Shown here piece after piece: positions 47,244 to 59,458 of a stretch of 64,000 bases of DNA. The translations under genes and the position numbers were made by a program. The notes beneath the pieces were generated by a model that made no database searches, was not told the origin of the DNA, and saw nothing but the letters and a program-made list of their open reading frames with translations. The first letter of the stretch is position 1; each line of letters opens with the position of its first letter. This DNA is from Solanum dulcamara (Eukaryota; Streptophyta; Magnoliopsida; Solanales; Solanaceae), in contig NC_077240.1 in NCBI RefSeq assembly GCF_947179165.1, positions 51,768,501 to 51,832,500 of the forward strand. The letters are read 5' to 3'.

Positions 47244-48434
47244 ATTCAGTTCGGACGACACTATATCACTTACTAAGTAGTTAGCAACATCGACAAACCA
47301 TGGAATTAAGTCGTGTGATGCTACTAATACTTGTTCATCCAGAAAGGTGTCATCTATCTCAACTCCATCTTCCAACTTTAACATTGCCTCTTCTTCAAGT
47401 CTAGAGAGATGGTCCACAACTTGGTTTTCTGTCCCTTTTTGATCTTTCACTTCGAAATCAAACTCTTGTAACAATAATACCAAAAGAATATGTCTCGGCT
47501 TAGCATCTTTATTTGCCATGAGATATATCAATACTGCATGGTTTGTGTGTAAAATGACTTTGGTACCCAACAAGTAGGATCTAAATTTCTTGAAAGCGAA
47601 TACAACGGCAAGCAACTCTTGTTCTGTCACGGTGTAGTTTCTTTGAGCAACTTTAAGGACTTTGCTAGAATAGTATATTAGATGTAGAATCTTCTCGTGC
47701 CTTTGTCCTAGTACTACTCCAAGTGCTACTCCACTTGCATCACAGATAGCTTCAAACGACTGCTCCCAATCCGGTGCAATAATAATTGGAGTCGATACTA
47801 ACCTTTGCTTCAACTCTTTAAATGCTTTTAGACAGGCCTCATCAAAAACAAACTTTATCTCCTTCTCTAGTAATTTGCATAAAGGATGAGCTATTTTGGA
47901 AAAGTCTTTGATGAAGCAACGATAAAATTTGACGTGTCCCAAAAAGTTTCGAATGCCTTTAACGGTGATAGAAGGGTGTAAATTTGCGATTGCCTCAATC
48001 TTTGCTCGATCTACCACAATACCTTTGTTTGAAATCTTGTGACCCAAAACTATGCCCTCTTTCACGATAAAGTGATACTTCTCCCAATTGAGCATAAGGT
48101 TGCACTCTTCACACCTTTTTAGTACATCTTGGAGATGATCCAAGCAATTATCTAATGAGTCAAAAACCACTGAAAAATCATCCATGAAAACTTCAATTAT
48201 ATCTTCCACCATATCTAAAAAGATAGACATCATACAACGTTGAAAGGTCGTCAGTGCATTACACAATCTGAATGGCATCTTTTTGAAAGTAAATGTCTCA
48301 TATAGACATGTGAAAGTAGACTTCTCTTGGTCTTCGGGTGCTATAGAGATCTGATTGTAGCCCAAATATCCATCAAGAAAATAGTACCATCCTTTGTCAG
48401 TGAGATGGTCGAGCATTTGATCCATGAACGGCAT
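47232..48434 (-). pseudogene. Athila-type reverse transcriptase-RNase H, 400-residue open piece
   Basis: The frame begins [18 protein letters not shown] and carries [18 protein letters not shown], the catalytic FMDD (residues 83-86), [19 protein letters not shown] and [18 protein letters not shown], all diagnostic of Athila RT. RNase H follows with [13 protein letters not shown] and [12 protein letters not shown]; the next motif reads HTNHAVL where HTDHA is usual, so a catalytic Asp has become Asn. The frame ends [20 protein letters not shown] and then leaves the Athila sequence at 47243: the integrase is absent. RT copies element RNA to DNA in the cytoplasmic particle. Stops in the N-terminal part separate this piece from the rest of pol. 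Confidence 0.93.
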
Positions 48435-48890
48435 TGGAAAGTGGTCTCTTTTTATTTATAAATTTAGCTTGCGATAATCCATGCACACTCTTCAACCAGT
48501 GACAGACCTCATTGGAATGAGGTCATTCCTTGTGTTTGGCACCACAATAATACCACCCTTCATTGGTACACATTGGACAGGACTTACCCAATTACTATTC
48601 ACAATTCGATAAACAACACCAATATCTAACCACTTAATAATCTCTTTTTTAACAACCTCTTGCATAGGTGGGTTGAGACGTCATTGATGTTCAATGCTTG
48701 GTTTGAAATCTGGCATGAGTTGGATTTTATGAGTACATTTGTCTGGTGGTATGCCTATGATGTTGGCTATGGACCATCCTATTTCTCTTTTGAAATGCTT
48801 CAAGACAGATGTAAGAGCTTACACTTGCTTTTGGTGAAGATCGGCAGCTATTATAACCGGTAGCATGTTGTTGGGTCCCAAGAATGCATA
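48435..48890 (-). pseudogene. Athila reverse transcriptase N-terminus, with stops
   Basis: The minus strand encodes KKEIIKWLDIGVVYRIVNSN, WVSPVQCVPMKGGI and VCMDYRKLNL, the usual start of the Athila RT fingers domain. An in-frame TGA precedes RVCMDYRK and a stop follows the LNL, cutting it from the 400-residue piece. It is the continuation of the same pol. Confidence 0.88.
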
Positions 48891-49472
48891 TTACAAGTGA
48901 GATGGTAACGCTTTGGTTTCCAAAGTTGGAGGTTCCTCCATTGATGGTTTCATAGGCGGAGTTTCTCTATTCTTCAAGTCTAAGTCGAATCTCTTTGGTG
49001 CGTGATTGAAATTCCCAAGACCATTTAGTGCACAAACTATCTCATCATACTCTCCAATGTGATCTTTATCAAAGTTCATGATGACAGCAGCTAGAGCCTC
49101 AACTCCCAATCTCTCTTCAATAGGTATTTCTGGTTGCAAATCGTCGACAACATCAATCACGGACATTATTTATAGGTCATTGTGATGCTTCATTGCTTGA
49201 CATACGTCGAAAACCACTTCTTCATTATTTAGTCTAAACTTTAAATGGCCAATTTCCATATCCACCAAAGCACATCCAGTTGCCAAGAATGATCTACCCA
49301 GAATGATAGGAACATCAAATTCTACCTCGCAGTCAAGAATGATGAAGTCAATGGGGAATATGAATGATTCAACCTTTACTAGAATATCATAAATAATACC
49401 CATGGATTTTTTCACAATACGATCTGCCATCAAGAGCCGCATTGACATCGATTTAGGGGCTCCCAAGCCCAA
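48891..49472 (-). pseudogene. Athila protease and linker
   Basis: 49170-49472 encodes LGAPKSMSMRLLMADRIVKK, ILVKVESFIFPIDFIILDCE and VPIILGRSFLATGCALVDME, characteristic of the Athila retropepsin region. 48891-49166 encodes the acidic linker to RT, with EERLGVEALAAVIMNF and LGNFNHAPKRFDLDLKNR. A stop separates the two. The N-terminal catalytic segment is not readable in this frame. Confidence 0.85.
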
Positions 49473-50556
49473 TTATTGAAACACTGCTAGCGGCATCAAG
49501 TTAATGCTAGCACCCAAGTCGCACTACGCTTTTGCAAAGTTGAATACACCTATGGTACATGGTATAGTGAATGCGTTTGGGTCCTCTTTCTTTTTCATGA
49601 GTGAGCGAGTGGAGATTGCACTACAACAATGCAAGGTATCAGCTGGTTTAAAGATTGTCATTCTCTTCTTTATGACAAGACCCTTCATAAACTTGGCATA
49701 TCCTGGGAATTGTTCTAGAGCTTCTATCAAAGAAACATTCACCAAAAGTTGTTTTAACATGGAAATAAACTTAAAAAACTTTCCATCTTCGGCCTTCATT
49801 TTCAATGTTTGAAGAAACTGTAGAGGAGGTCATGGAATTGGAATCGGAGTTGGAGCAGCGTCTTTCGCAGTACTTGCTTTCTCACCATGTTTTTTATCTC
49901 CTTTTAAAGGTTGTTTGGTGCTTAGCTCTTCCCTTACTGCTTATTCCTCGATTTTGTTTTCTTTCATCCTCACTAACATTCGAGTTGTGTGCATCATCCT
50001 CAAGTTCTAGTGGTTACTTCGGGTGGTCACATTCATGCATTGCCCATCATTCTTTGGATTTTAAATTGTATTACTTGGGAGAGTTCTTTTCTGGTGTGGA
50101 ATCAAAGACGACAAAATCTGCCACAATTATTGCTCAATAAGGTTTATAGATGTAAAGTGTGACTCAACGTTTTGATTTATTCCAAAAAGATCATTATGTA
50201 TATCCTTAAGATTATCCTCTGTGTCATACTTTTTCATCATCTTTGTCATCATGTCTTCGATTCTTGCAAGTCCGAATCCCCCATCTCAATTTTCGAGAGG
50301 GATGTAGGCACCACTCTTGTTGTTATCTCTCATTCCCCAATCACCTTCTTTGTATTGCCCGCGGTTGTGATCATTGTATCCATTCCAATTGTAATTGTTC
50401 TCACGATTGTAGTTCCCTTCGCAATTATTCTGTCGCGGTTGTAATGGCCCTCTCGATTGAAGTTGTTATAGTTCCAAACTTAATTTCCTTGACCTTGGCG
50501 CCAAGAATCCTGATTGGATTCTTGGGTGTTAGTACGAAAACCCCCCGCTAGATCAT
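49473..50556 (-). pseudogene. Athila gag C-terminus to protease, frame-broken
   Basis: The minus-strand piece 49524-49805 (FFKFISMLKQLLVNVSLIEA, GYAKFMKGLVIKKRM, CSAISTRSLMKKKEDPNAF) is the usual Athila stretch ahead of the protease. Between 49806 and 50556 low-complexity, Asn- and Arg-rich sequence remains and no single frame stays open. Plus-strand frames in this interval are shadows. Confidence 0.75.
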
Positions 50557-51660
50557 TCACATAGTAAGCATCTTCTCATATTCATAATCATCATAACTTG
50601 GTGCCCTACCTTGATGGTTGATTGCATTGATTTTCTCTAGTCCCAAGTTTTTGAATGCCACTTTGAGTTCGATTTTTAATTGAGCGAGTTCTTGTAGTAC
50701 TTCTTCGTTTTGTGTCTTGGAACCTTTATTTGTGCTAACTGTAAAAGAGTTTTTTGAAGTTTCCATATCCCTAGTGCTTCAAGCTTGGTTGGACTTTGTA
50801 ACACGATTAAGTCTCTCCACAGCCTCTTGAGAAGTGTTGTCAAAGAATGCTCCACCAGTGATGATGTCTACAACCGTTTTTCCATTATCATCAAGTGCGC
50901 GGTAGAATAGCTCAAGAAGTGACTCGTTGGCTATTCTATGATTTGGCACACTTTGTAGATATTTTACAAATCTATCCCAAGCTCCACTAATTAATTCTTC
51001 GGGCATCTATTGAAAATTGTTAATTTGGTGTGTTAGCTTCAACTTTTTGGACAGCGGGAAATACTTCTCCATGAATGCCTTGTGTAATTCATTCCAAGTT
51101 GTGATAGACTTGAATGGAAGTTCGGACAACCAAATTGTAGCTTCTCCACTAAGTGATAATGGAAAAACACACAGTCCAATGACATCCATAGTTAGTCCTG
51201 GGTTGCCAAAACTGCTCTACCAAATGTACACCACATTCTGGAGATGAGCATGCGGATCTTCAGATGCTAAGCCAGCAAACAGTCCTTTACTATGAAGTAT
51301 TTGAATCAGCTCGCTTGTGATGCTATACTTAGTTCCAGACGGTAATTGAGGTAACACAATGGCACCCATAGTTCCAATGGCGTCAGGGTTGACCCCATAG
51401 TTATTCCATATGCCAAATCCAGGTCGCTGTCTAGGTAGAGGATGTTCTCTTGCTACTGGTTGATTGTCAAAAACATTTTGTGGTTGATGTTCCAGAGGAT
51501 GTTGCGGTGCATTGTCGTGTTGCCCTCCAATATATTTCGTGCGATAACCAAGTTCATGTCCATCATTGTTATTGTTGTTGTTCACCATACTACGTAATGC
51601 TCTTTTAATTTCGGGATTAAATGAAAACAAGGGAATGCCTTGACTTATCGAATTTGGCAT
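50557..51660 (-). pseudogene. Athila gag, four adjoining open pieces
   Basis: From right to left: MPNSISQGIPLFSFNPEIKR at the N-terminus with an Asn run and PRQRPGFGIWNN (51217-51660); FPLSLSGEATIWLSELPFKS and MEKYFPLSKKLKLTHQINNF, the retrotrans_gag core (51007-51189); PEELISGAWDRFVKYLQSVP and VVDIITGGAFFDNTSQEA (50779-51006); and a C-terminal piece with a predicted helix, QELAQLKIELKVAFKNLGLE (50557-50766). Stops or short frame changes separate them. Gag would build the particle. Order and motifs match Athila Gag as I know it; the upstream binding site and LTR confirm the direction. Confidence 0.88.
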
Positions 51661-51772
51661 GTACTAGGAATCAAAACCTGTTTCAGCACAAACAAGAAGA
51701 AAAATAACGTAAAGTAAGGAAATAATGACTACTAATCAAATAATAAAAATTAATCTAATCTAAAAGCAAAAT
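51661..51772 (-). other. Athila 5' leader
   Basis: A short AT-rich untranslated stretch between the binding site and the gag start. Confidence 0.6.
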
Positions 51773-51790
51773 GCCCTGGCAACGGCACCA
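51773..51790 (-). other. Athila primer-binding site (tRNA-Asp type), degenerate
   Basis: The minus strand reads TGGTGCCGTTGCCAGGGC, close to the TGGCGCCGTTGCCGGGGA binding site known for Athila and related elements. It lies five bases after the LTR end at 51796. Confidence 0.85.
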
Positions 51791-51795
51791 AAATT

Positions 51796-53380
51796 TGATA
51801 TGCTCAAATTACACCTCCCTAAAGAAGTATAAAGCGATTGTTGATCAAATATAGAACCTAACAAAGGTTAGGGTCGATCCCACGAAGAATATGGTTTAGA
51901 CTTTAGATTAATCATTTATTACTTGCTTTAATAATCAATTTATTTCCGTAAAAAAGGGGGAGTTTTATAAAAACTAAGTAACAAATCAAATAACAAGCAT
52001 CAACGAACAAAGTAACGGTTTAATGTGATTTAAATCAATATGAAGTGAAATGAGAGTTTTATTTGTTCCTCACAAATCCTTAACTAAGTAGACCTTTTAT
52101 TTTTAATAGTAATCATTTCCTAGTGTGTTGCATGTAGAATTGATAAGTTAATTTCACCTAAGTCCTTGATCCAACAAATAAGTGGATTTCACTACGCAAC
52201 TTGATCCATCTACGAGTGTATGCTTTACTAACCCTTACCAATGATCCCAGATTTAGCTATCTCTTGATCCGTTCAAGCTGATTATATGAGGATGATTAGC
52301 TCCAAATCTCATTGTTTAATCATTTTCCCATCCGTTACCTCCTTGAACTGGCAAGTAAGGATAAGGTGAGTTCTAACATTGGCCACTGTTAAAAAACAAT
52401 CAAAAAGAATGGACAAATAATACATGCATGCACACTATTCAAGAATTACTTTTTATTAAGTTCTACATCATTAATTCTTCATGGTTCCCACAACCCTAGT
52501 TGTGGAATTAGCTACTCAGGACTACGTGATCACAATCAATAATATTTAGGTTAAAAGAAATCATGAACTTACAATAATAATTGTGAGAATCCAAAATCTT
52601 CACTAAAATCCGAACGTAAGATATCGATAACAAAAATTAGAATTCAAAAATAAAAGCCCAAAAGTAGTTCGAGCCATATTCTCAAACCCAAAAACCTGCA
52701 TAGAGTAAAATAAACCTAAGAAGTGTATTTATAGACAAATAATCCTAAGTAGATATGAATTTGGAAAACATAGGAAACTGTAAGTCGGTTTGGGCCTATG
52801 ACTCGTTTCTACAGATCGTAGTAACTTTGACGAGTCGTAGACCCACTCGTAATCCATCACACTGCACTGAGGAATTCGTCTTCTTCACAAAAAGCCTTCT
52901 ACGAATTATAACATCTATGATGACTCGCAATCTTGAGTCGTAGATTAGATCCCGGTTTAGCTTCTACACATCTCTTCTACGGGTGTATTCTACGACAGGA
53001 ATGTAAACGAGTCATAGAATGGACTCGTCATCTTAACTTTGCCTCCAATTTTTAATTTTTACTTAATGACTTCAAATGATGACTCGTACAGATGAAAACG
53101 AGTCGTAGACTTGACTCGTAAACCTTTAGTTTTAACTTTATTTCTCTCTTTTGTTTTTTGACAATTGATATCTATGACCCGTATAAGTAACTATGAGTCG
53201 TAGGATGAACTCGTAAACTCTAAAATCCTCAAGACTCAGTGTTGGGCTTCCTCAATTCATTCTTTGACTTAGTTTCCTGCAAAATAGACACAACTAACAT
53301 CAAATATGCTAACAAATACTTAAAACACATGTAAAATTCTCATGTTTAAAGTATTAAAAGTACCGTAAATCCACAGTACA
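51796..53380 (-). mobile_element. Athila 5' LTR (1585 bp)
   Basis: On the minus strand it starts TGTACTGTGGATTTACGG at 53380 and ends GAGCATATCA at 51796, just before the binding site. CTTCGTGGGATCGACCCTAA (51866-51885, minus strand) near the 3' end is a hallmark of Athila LTRs. Length is normal for the group. Its outer edge interrupts a family B LTR (53381-56572). Confidence 0.88.
52780..53220 (-). repeat. Dispersed ACGAGTCGTAGA repeats in Athila LTR
   Basis: Short, irregularly spaced copies of ACGAGTCGTAGA, GACTCGTA and their complements occur about every 40-70 bases. Each core is close to a palindrome. Confidence 0.7.
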
Positions 53381-54139
53381 TCAGCACCTACCATAACCCC
53401 TCAGTAGGTAAGCCAGACCCGTAACCCGAAACTGCAAGTAAAAGGTATAAGGGTGAAATGCTAAACAGAAATAAGAGAAACTGAATAAATGCGGAAATAA
53501 GGAGAAGGTAGATAACCATATATATGACAACAAAATATTAAATCCTTCCCAGACCCTGGAAGTCACTAGTACAGAGCTACTACCAAACTAAAATGAGTAC
53601 AAGTCTCAAAAGCGGACCAAAAATATATATAAACACAGGCTAGTCTCGAAAGTACAAAAAGACGGGCCATCCGAGCTGAAAGAGCCAGAAATGATCTCAA
53701 AATGGCAAGTACTCACCCTGGTCTCCGGACTGACTGCAACCAACTTGATCTATCCGCGATGCAGAATGTAGTATGAGTACCAAGATAGAAGGTACCCAAT
53801 AGGCATCATAGGCCGACTAAGCAAGAAAGATAAAAACAATATGAAAAAGAGGAATAAGCCTAAATAGAAGTCATAACAAGCAGCGAAGGTAAAGAAGGTA
53901 AATATCCATAAGAATCGGAAGATACAATCTAAGAGAACTACAGCTAACTATACCCATTTGGGCCCCTATAGGCCAAGCTGGGACATTCATGCGTAAGTTT
54001 AAATAAAGACCCGAACGAACCCCCACAAGCCCATCGGGAACACAGATTAGCTATAACTACCTAGAATTAGGAACTAAAAGTCTACAATGCCGAGAACCAA
54101 AGAATCATATCATTTTCGAACCAAGACTCTCCAAGAATC

Positions 54140-54440
54140 GATGAACCAAGAATGCTCTAGGGATCAAGGCTGGGACTGGGACCCAGATGCTTGCCAAAAT
54201 TCTCAATGTGATCAAGGCCGAGACTAGGACTTAGATGGTCGCCATAATATATAGGCACGGTCAAGACTGGGACTCGGACCCGGATGCTCGCCGCACTAAC
54301 AAGTCGGTAGAGAATGGGATTAGGACCTCAATGCTCACCGCACTAACAAGTCAGTAGAGGCCGGGACTGGGACCCAAATGCACCTCCGATGAGATTCCAA
54401 AATAGAGGTCGGGATCGAGACTTGGATGCTCACATATAAT
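54140..54440 (-). repeat. About 50 bp minisatellite in minus-strand LTR B
   Basis: Five or six units share GGGACTGGGACCCAGATGCT-like strings and a variable spacer, as at 43500-43800. Confidence 0.8.
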
Positions 54441-55689
54441 TTAATCGACGGTGCCAAATATTTCTCATTTCCAACTAGACGCTAACAATTTTTAAGAATC
54501 TCCTTTCAAGATGAACCAAACTAATATTTCACCTAGGCTTTAACTAGAACCGAAACAAGCCGAACAAGAAGACTAGAATCACCGACGTGTCTCGAAAGTC
54601 ACAATCATAGAAAATTATGGATAAGGTCATTCATAAGAGCAACGTTACCGCTTAGCTAACACCAACTATTGCTACGCCATTTCTACAAGGATCTAAGCCT
54701 GCTGGAGCAACGCCGGGACTTCTAAAGAAAGTTTCACAACCTATACTAAGGCCAACATGTTCCACAGTACCAATATATATGCAATAAATGCCACTTACAC
54801 TATCAACAATTAACAAAAAGGATCACATTCTTTTAATTACCTGAAAAACCCGATAAAAAGACTAAAACATGGTTTCTAACACATAAAATATGTAAATAAG
54901 CTACCCAACCCAAATTTCATCTACCTCAATATCATTTCACACATTCTAGCTCAATCTAAAGAAAGGAAAGTTATAGCCTATCTGTGGGCCGAACACGCGC
55001 GCTCCAAATCATAATGCCTGAGCTTTTTCTTTCCATATAACCTTGGAATGCTACCACATTGTCAATAAAAGCATCACAACATTGTTATGGTCATTTAGAC
55101 ACTAAAATCACATTTTTGGGAGACAGGCCAATTTTAGGGTCTAAAATGAAAAATGTAAGACCCGCGTCCAAAATTTTGGAATTGACCCCAAAAATTGATC
55201 CAAAACACAACCCCAAGGGCAAATAACAAATTGAAACACATCTTGGGGTTGAAAAACAACATAAAATGAGCATGCATTGATATCCCCACATTTCAAGCTA
55301 AAAACAAACATAGGCAGCATCTAGGAACAATAATTTATAAAAAAAATGAAGCTCCCACGACCAAAACCAAGCATACCACGATGTTCCTTATGGGAAAACC
55401 CATAATTTAGCCTCAAGAATCACTCAAAACAAAGCTAAAGCGACCAAAAAACAATCCCCCAAGAATAATCACAATTCAAACTCAAAAATGCTAAAAGACA
55501 ACAACTAAATTAGCGAATTTACCACATATGAAGCTTCTAATCAAGTTTCCGAGCTCACTAATGGATTCCCCATGTAATTTCCTTGAACTTAGGCCTTTGG
55601 ATCACCAAATTTGGTCAACAATTGGAGGAGAAACCAATGTTTTAAGATGGCAAGCATGATTGAGTTCGTACTTGGTCTTTCGGCCTAAG

Positions 55690-55880
55690 TGGCCCGCAAA
55701 TGCGGAGGTCAGGAAAGTTTGACCTTTGCGAACGCAGCCAGAGGTCTGCGAACGCGGAGGCAAAAAAGATAGACCTCTACGAATGCATCCTAGACCTCGC
55801 GAACGCGGAGAGCAAAATCCTAGGCCTCCGCGAACGCGGCCAAGGGCCCGCGATCACGGAGAACAATTTTGCCTGCATGA
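55690..55880 (-). repeat. GC-biased minisatellite in minus-strand LTR B
   Basis: Imperfect units on CGCGAACGCGGAGG, the inverted counterpart of 34200-34470. It yields spurious Arg-rich frames. Confidence 0.8.
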
Positions 55881-56572
55881 GATATCAGCTGAAATGTTGA
55901 TTTTCACCAAGTTCAAATACTCCGATAGGGTGCTAGAAATTCATTTGAAATCTCGTGCATGCAAACGAGATATTCTACCCCATCAAATTCGATGTTACGA
56001 AATCAATGGCGCAATCTAAAATTTCTATACGAGGTCATTATAACTGAAAGTGGGTCCTACACCTAAGTGTCATTTTGACCCTACATCCTCAACAGGGCTC
56101 GAAATTAGACCAAAACCCTTAAAAAGTGAATGAAGGATCATTCTAGACCAAATCGACATTCCAAAACTAACCACACAATTAGAATTTTTGTCCGAGCACG
56201 TTTTCCAACAATATTGACCAAAGGCAACCATAGGCCAAATTTCAAATGCAAAATCACCATATGGCCCCAAACTCATACCAATTGCCTCGATACTCGTGCT
56301 GACTATGTAACTAGCCTAACTTGGCCATTTTGGAGCTGATGGAACCTTCAAAGTTCCGTTTTGAGGTCGTTTAGCTAAAGTTATAACCAAAGTCAATTTT
56401 TTAAGTTATAAAAGCTCCAAAATAAAGAAAGGTCTAAAACCCAAAGGAACAACTAGACGACCGAGCTATCGGCGTCAGCAGGTCATAAATAACCTGGGGT
56501 CACTATAAGAACGCTCTAAATGACGAAATGGAAATAGTATTTGAAAAATGACCTCAAGGGTCATTATAATCT

Positions 56573-57860
56573 ACTTTGGTATTTCTTGGTTGTTCAATTA
56601 TATTTGTCTTTCGATCCCTTGAATAATTTTGTCTGTTTTTATATTTAATTCTAATAGTAATGCTATTATGGTATTATTTTGTTTAATGATAACTTGATAT
56701 GACTTACTTAGGGGAAAATAATCTGAGAATTATTGTGAATTAGCCTGAAGTTTAGTCGTAAAGCTTAAAGCTTTTGCATAAATTGGGTCTAAATCTTTTG
56801 CATAAATTGAGTCTGAACCGTTCATGAAAGAGATATTTTTTCAAGTTTTCTATTATCTTTTTTAATTCGTTAATCTCGATAATTACTGCTTGTACTTGTC
56901 ATGTGATTTTTGTTATTAATTGAATCGTTTTGATATCTAATTCTTTAGGTTTATCCGTTACTATCTTAATCAATTTTTCTTTTTCTGTCTTAGTAGGTAT
57001 CTTTTCTAGATTAAACTTATTGTTTAAATATTGAATCTTTCTATCTATTTCAAATTCTTGTGACTTTAAGAAATCAAAATTTTGTTCTAGTCTTTCTAAT
57101 ATCTTTTTTTATTTATTCTGAGTTGTCTCTATTAAATCTATTATTCTTATTATATTTTTATCGTTTTCTTGAGTTTTTCACTAAAATTTATTATTAAGTC
57201 TATTAATGTATTGTATTGTTTGTTGTCAGAATGTAATGTATGTTCTCCTCTACTGAAATTACACCTTATAACTGTATTTTCTTTTAGTACTCTATACTTC
57301 TTTTCTGGGTGGATTCGAAAGTCTAAATATTCCAGATTTTTTAATGGATCTATTGTTGTTAACTTTATGCTAAAGGAATTGTTATCTTACAAAGTTCCTT
57401 TCGAAATTCTATTCTTCTATTAGCCTATTCTATATCACTTCTGATACCGTGTAACTCCCACTTTAGTACACTTATATGTTCTAAATTAATAGATCTTTGT
57501 AATGTTAGGTTTCTTAGTCTCGATAATAGGTGATCCGTTTCTAGTATATCTAAATAAGCGCTTAACGCTTTTTCTATTTTTAATAACTCATTTCTTAGTT
57601 TTATTTCTCTATATAAATACCAATATCTTAACCTTATTAATTTAACAAAACTTTGTGTTCTTATAAATTTCTTTTATAAGTTCTTTCTAGACTTGAGGTG
57701 TCCTATTAGTCTATATTCTAGTGCAGATATTATATTTATTAATTCTTCTAATCTTTGGGTTTTTTAGAATTATTTAACGTAGCGTATTCTAGGTATAAAC
57801 TATTTAATTCTTGTTTAATTCATATTTACTATTTAAAATTTAATCTATAAAAATTATATA
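56573..57860 (-). pseudogene. AT-rich coding-like remnant, possibly endogenous pararetrovirus
   Basis: This stretch is strongly AT-rich and unlike its neighbours. The minus strand shows long runs of translatable Lys/Ile/Leu/Glu/Asn-rich sequence that jump between frames, with many stops. Two short windows read well: around 57150-57350 (EYLDFRIHPEKKYRVLKEN) and around 56850-57110, a heptad-like, coiled-coil-prone stretch. The composition and a coiled-coil protein would fit a caulimovirus-type integrant, which are common in Solanaceae, but I see no RT, movement-protein or coat-protein motif, so this is a guess. It could also be a gag-like gene of an unrecognised element. Confidence 0.35.
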
Positions 57861-57869
57861 TATGGTTTG

Positions 57870-59340
57870 AAATTTCACGAGATACTCTACAACTTTTACT
57901 TTAGAGGCAATACTTAGCCCAAAAACTTTCAAAGAACAAGTTATATCCCATGGGCAAGAGTTGACATTGTCTTATTGTGTTTTGATTAGTGGATACTCTA
58001 TAACTTTTGCTTTATAGGCAAACTTAGACCAAGAAATTCACAAGTTACATCCTATGGCCAAGACCAAGACTTGACACTACTAAATTGTATTGATTTATCA
58101 TATACTTTATAATTCTTACCTCTTAGTCCAAGGACTTCCAATCAACAAGTTAAGCCCCATGGGCAGGACTTAAACCAAGAACTTCACAAGTTACGCCCCA
58201 TGGGCAAAACTTGACACTAGTACATTGTGTCTTGATTTATCATATACTTTATAACTCTTGCATCTTATTCCAAGGACTTCCAAACAACAAGTTAAGCCAT
58301 ATGGGCAATACTTAGACTTAGAACTTCACAAGTTATGGCCCATGGGCAGGATTTGACACTACTACAATGTGTCTTGATTTATCGTATATTTTATAACTCT
58401 CGCATCTTAGCCCAAGAACTTCCAAACGACAAGTTAAGCCCCATGGGCAAGACTTAGACCAAGAACTTCACAAGTTACGGCCTCATGGGTAACATTTGAC
58501 ACTACTACATTGTATCTTGATTTATCATATGCTCTATAACTCTTGCCTTTTAGCCTAAGGACTTTCGAATAACAAGTTAAGCCCCGTGGTCAAGACTTAA
58601 CACTACAACATTGTGTCTTGATTTAGCATATGCTCTATAACTCTTGCCTCTTAGCCCAAGGACCTCCAAATAACAAGTTAAGCCCTATGAGCAAGACTTA
58701 GACCAAGAACTTCACAAGTTACACTCTATGGGCAAGATTTGGCACTACTACATTGTGTCTTGATTTATCATATACTCTATAACTCTTGCCTCTTAGCCCA
58801 AGGACTTTCAAACAACAAGTTAAGTCCCATGGGCAAGACTTGACACTACCACATTATATATTGATTTATTAGATGCTCTATAACTCTTGTCTTACAGGCA
58901 AGACTTAGTCCAAAGACTTCAAAGAAAAAGTTGTGCCTCATGGACAATATCTTACACTATTTTTACTAAGTCTAACTTATGGGGAACACAATAACTTTTT
59001 CCTTAAAGGCAGAACATAGCTCAGGTGTTTTAAAAAAATTAGCATATTCCCCATGGGCAATAGTTTACACAATTTAATTATGTCTATCGTATAGGATGCT
59101 CTATAACTCTTGCTTTAGAGGGAAGACTTAAACAAAAAACTTCAAAATAACAAGCTACTCCTAATCGACAAAACTTGATACTATCTCATTGTGTCTTGAT
59201 TTATGAAATGCTCTATAACTCTTGCCTTAGAGGCAAAACTTAGCCAAAAGACTTTCAAATAACAAGTTGCGCCTCATTGACAATAATTTTCATCATTTTC
59301 ACTAAGTCAAATTTATGAGGAACACAATAGCTTTTATATT
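57870..59340. repeat. Complex satellite array with CCCATGGGC cores
   Basis: At least ten units are present. The phrase TGTCTTGATTTATCATA begins units near 58231, 58373, 58516, 58617, 58759 and again near 59190, spaced 142, 143, 101 and 142 bases. The longer unit contains an extra 41 bp module (ACTTCACAAGTTACGCCCC type) that is itself related to the AACAAGTTAAGCCCCATGGG module, so the array is built from about 41-45 bp subrepeats. The outer units at 57880-58080 and 58900-59300 are more diverged than the middle. No gene is present. Confidence 0.9.
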
Positions 59341-59458
59341 AAAATCAATGAAAAAAGACAAAAAAAAATAGAGGTAGAGAAAAAAAAGAAAAAGAAAGAA
59401 AAGAAAACAAAAAAAAAAATAATAAAAGAAAAGAAAAAACAATAAATAAAAGAAAAAT
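59341..59458 (+). repeat. A-rich purine tract
   Basis: About 120 bases of AAAAAGAAAG-type sequence with few pyrimidines. It ends exactly at the truncated 5' edge of the LINE, so it is either that LINE's insertion target or the A-rich tail of an earlier insert. It encodes a spurious Phe-rich frame on the minus strand. Confidence 0.8.

Larger units (their letters stand above)
53381..56572 (-). mobile_element. Family B LTR, minus strand, nearly complete
   Basis: Reverse-complemented, it is collinear with 33507-36714: near 56560 TATAATGACCCTTGAGGTC, then GACCTGCTGACGCCGATAG, the CGTTCGCG array, the 50 bp minisatellite, and CTTACCTACTGAGGGGTTAT at its 3' end. It lacks only about the last 30 bases, where Athila inserted at 53380; no internal region follows on the left. 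The opening TGT has decayed. Confidence 0.8.

Noticed and set aside
55700..56019. Arg/Glu-rich frames over the CGTTCGCG array
   Set aside because: They arise from a minisatellite that reads through in several frames and recur in every family B LTR.
57425..57450. CGGTATCAGAAG on the minus strand, similar to an initiator Met tRNA binding site
   Set aside because: It differs at the first base and after AGA, and lies in the middle of a readable coding-like stretch with no LTR end beside it.
57870..59340. CRISPR-like regular array
   Set aside because: The whole unit is repeated with no unique spacers, in clearly eukaryotic transposon-rich DNA; it is a satellite.
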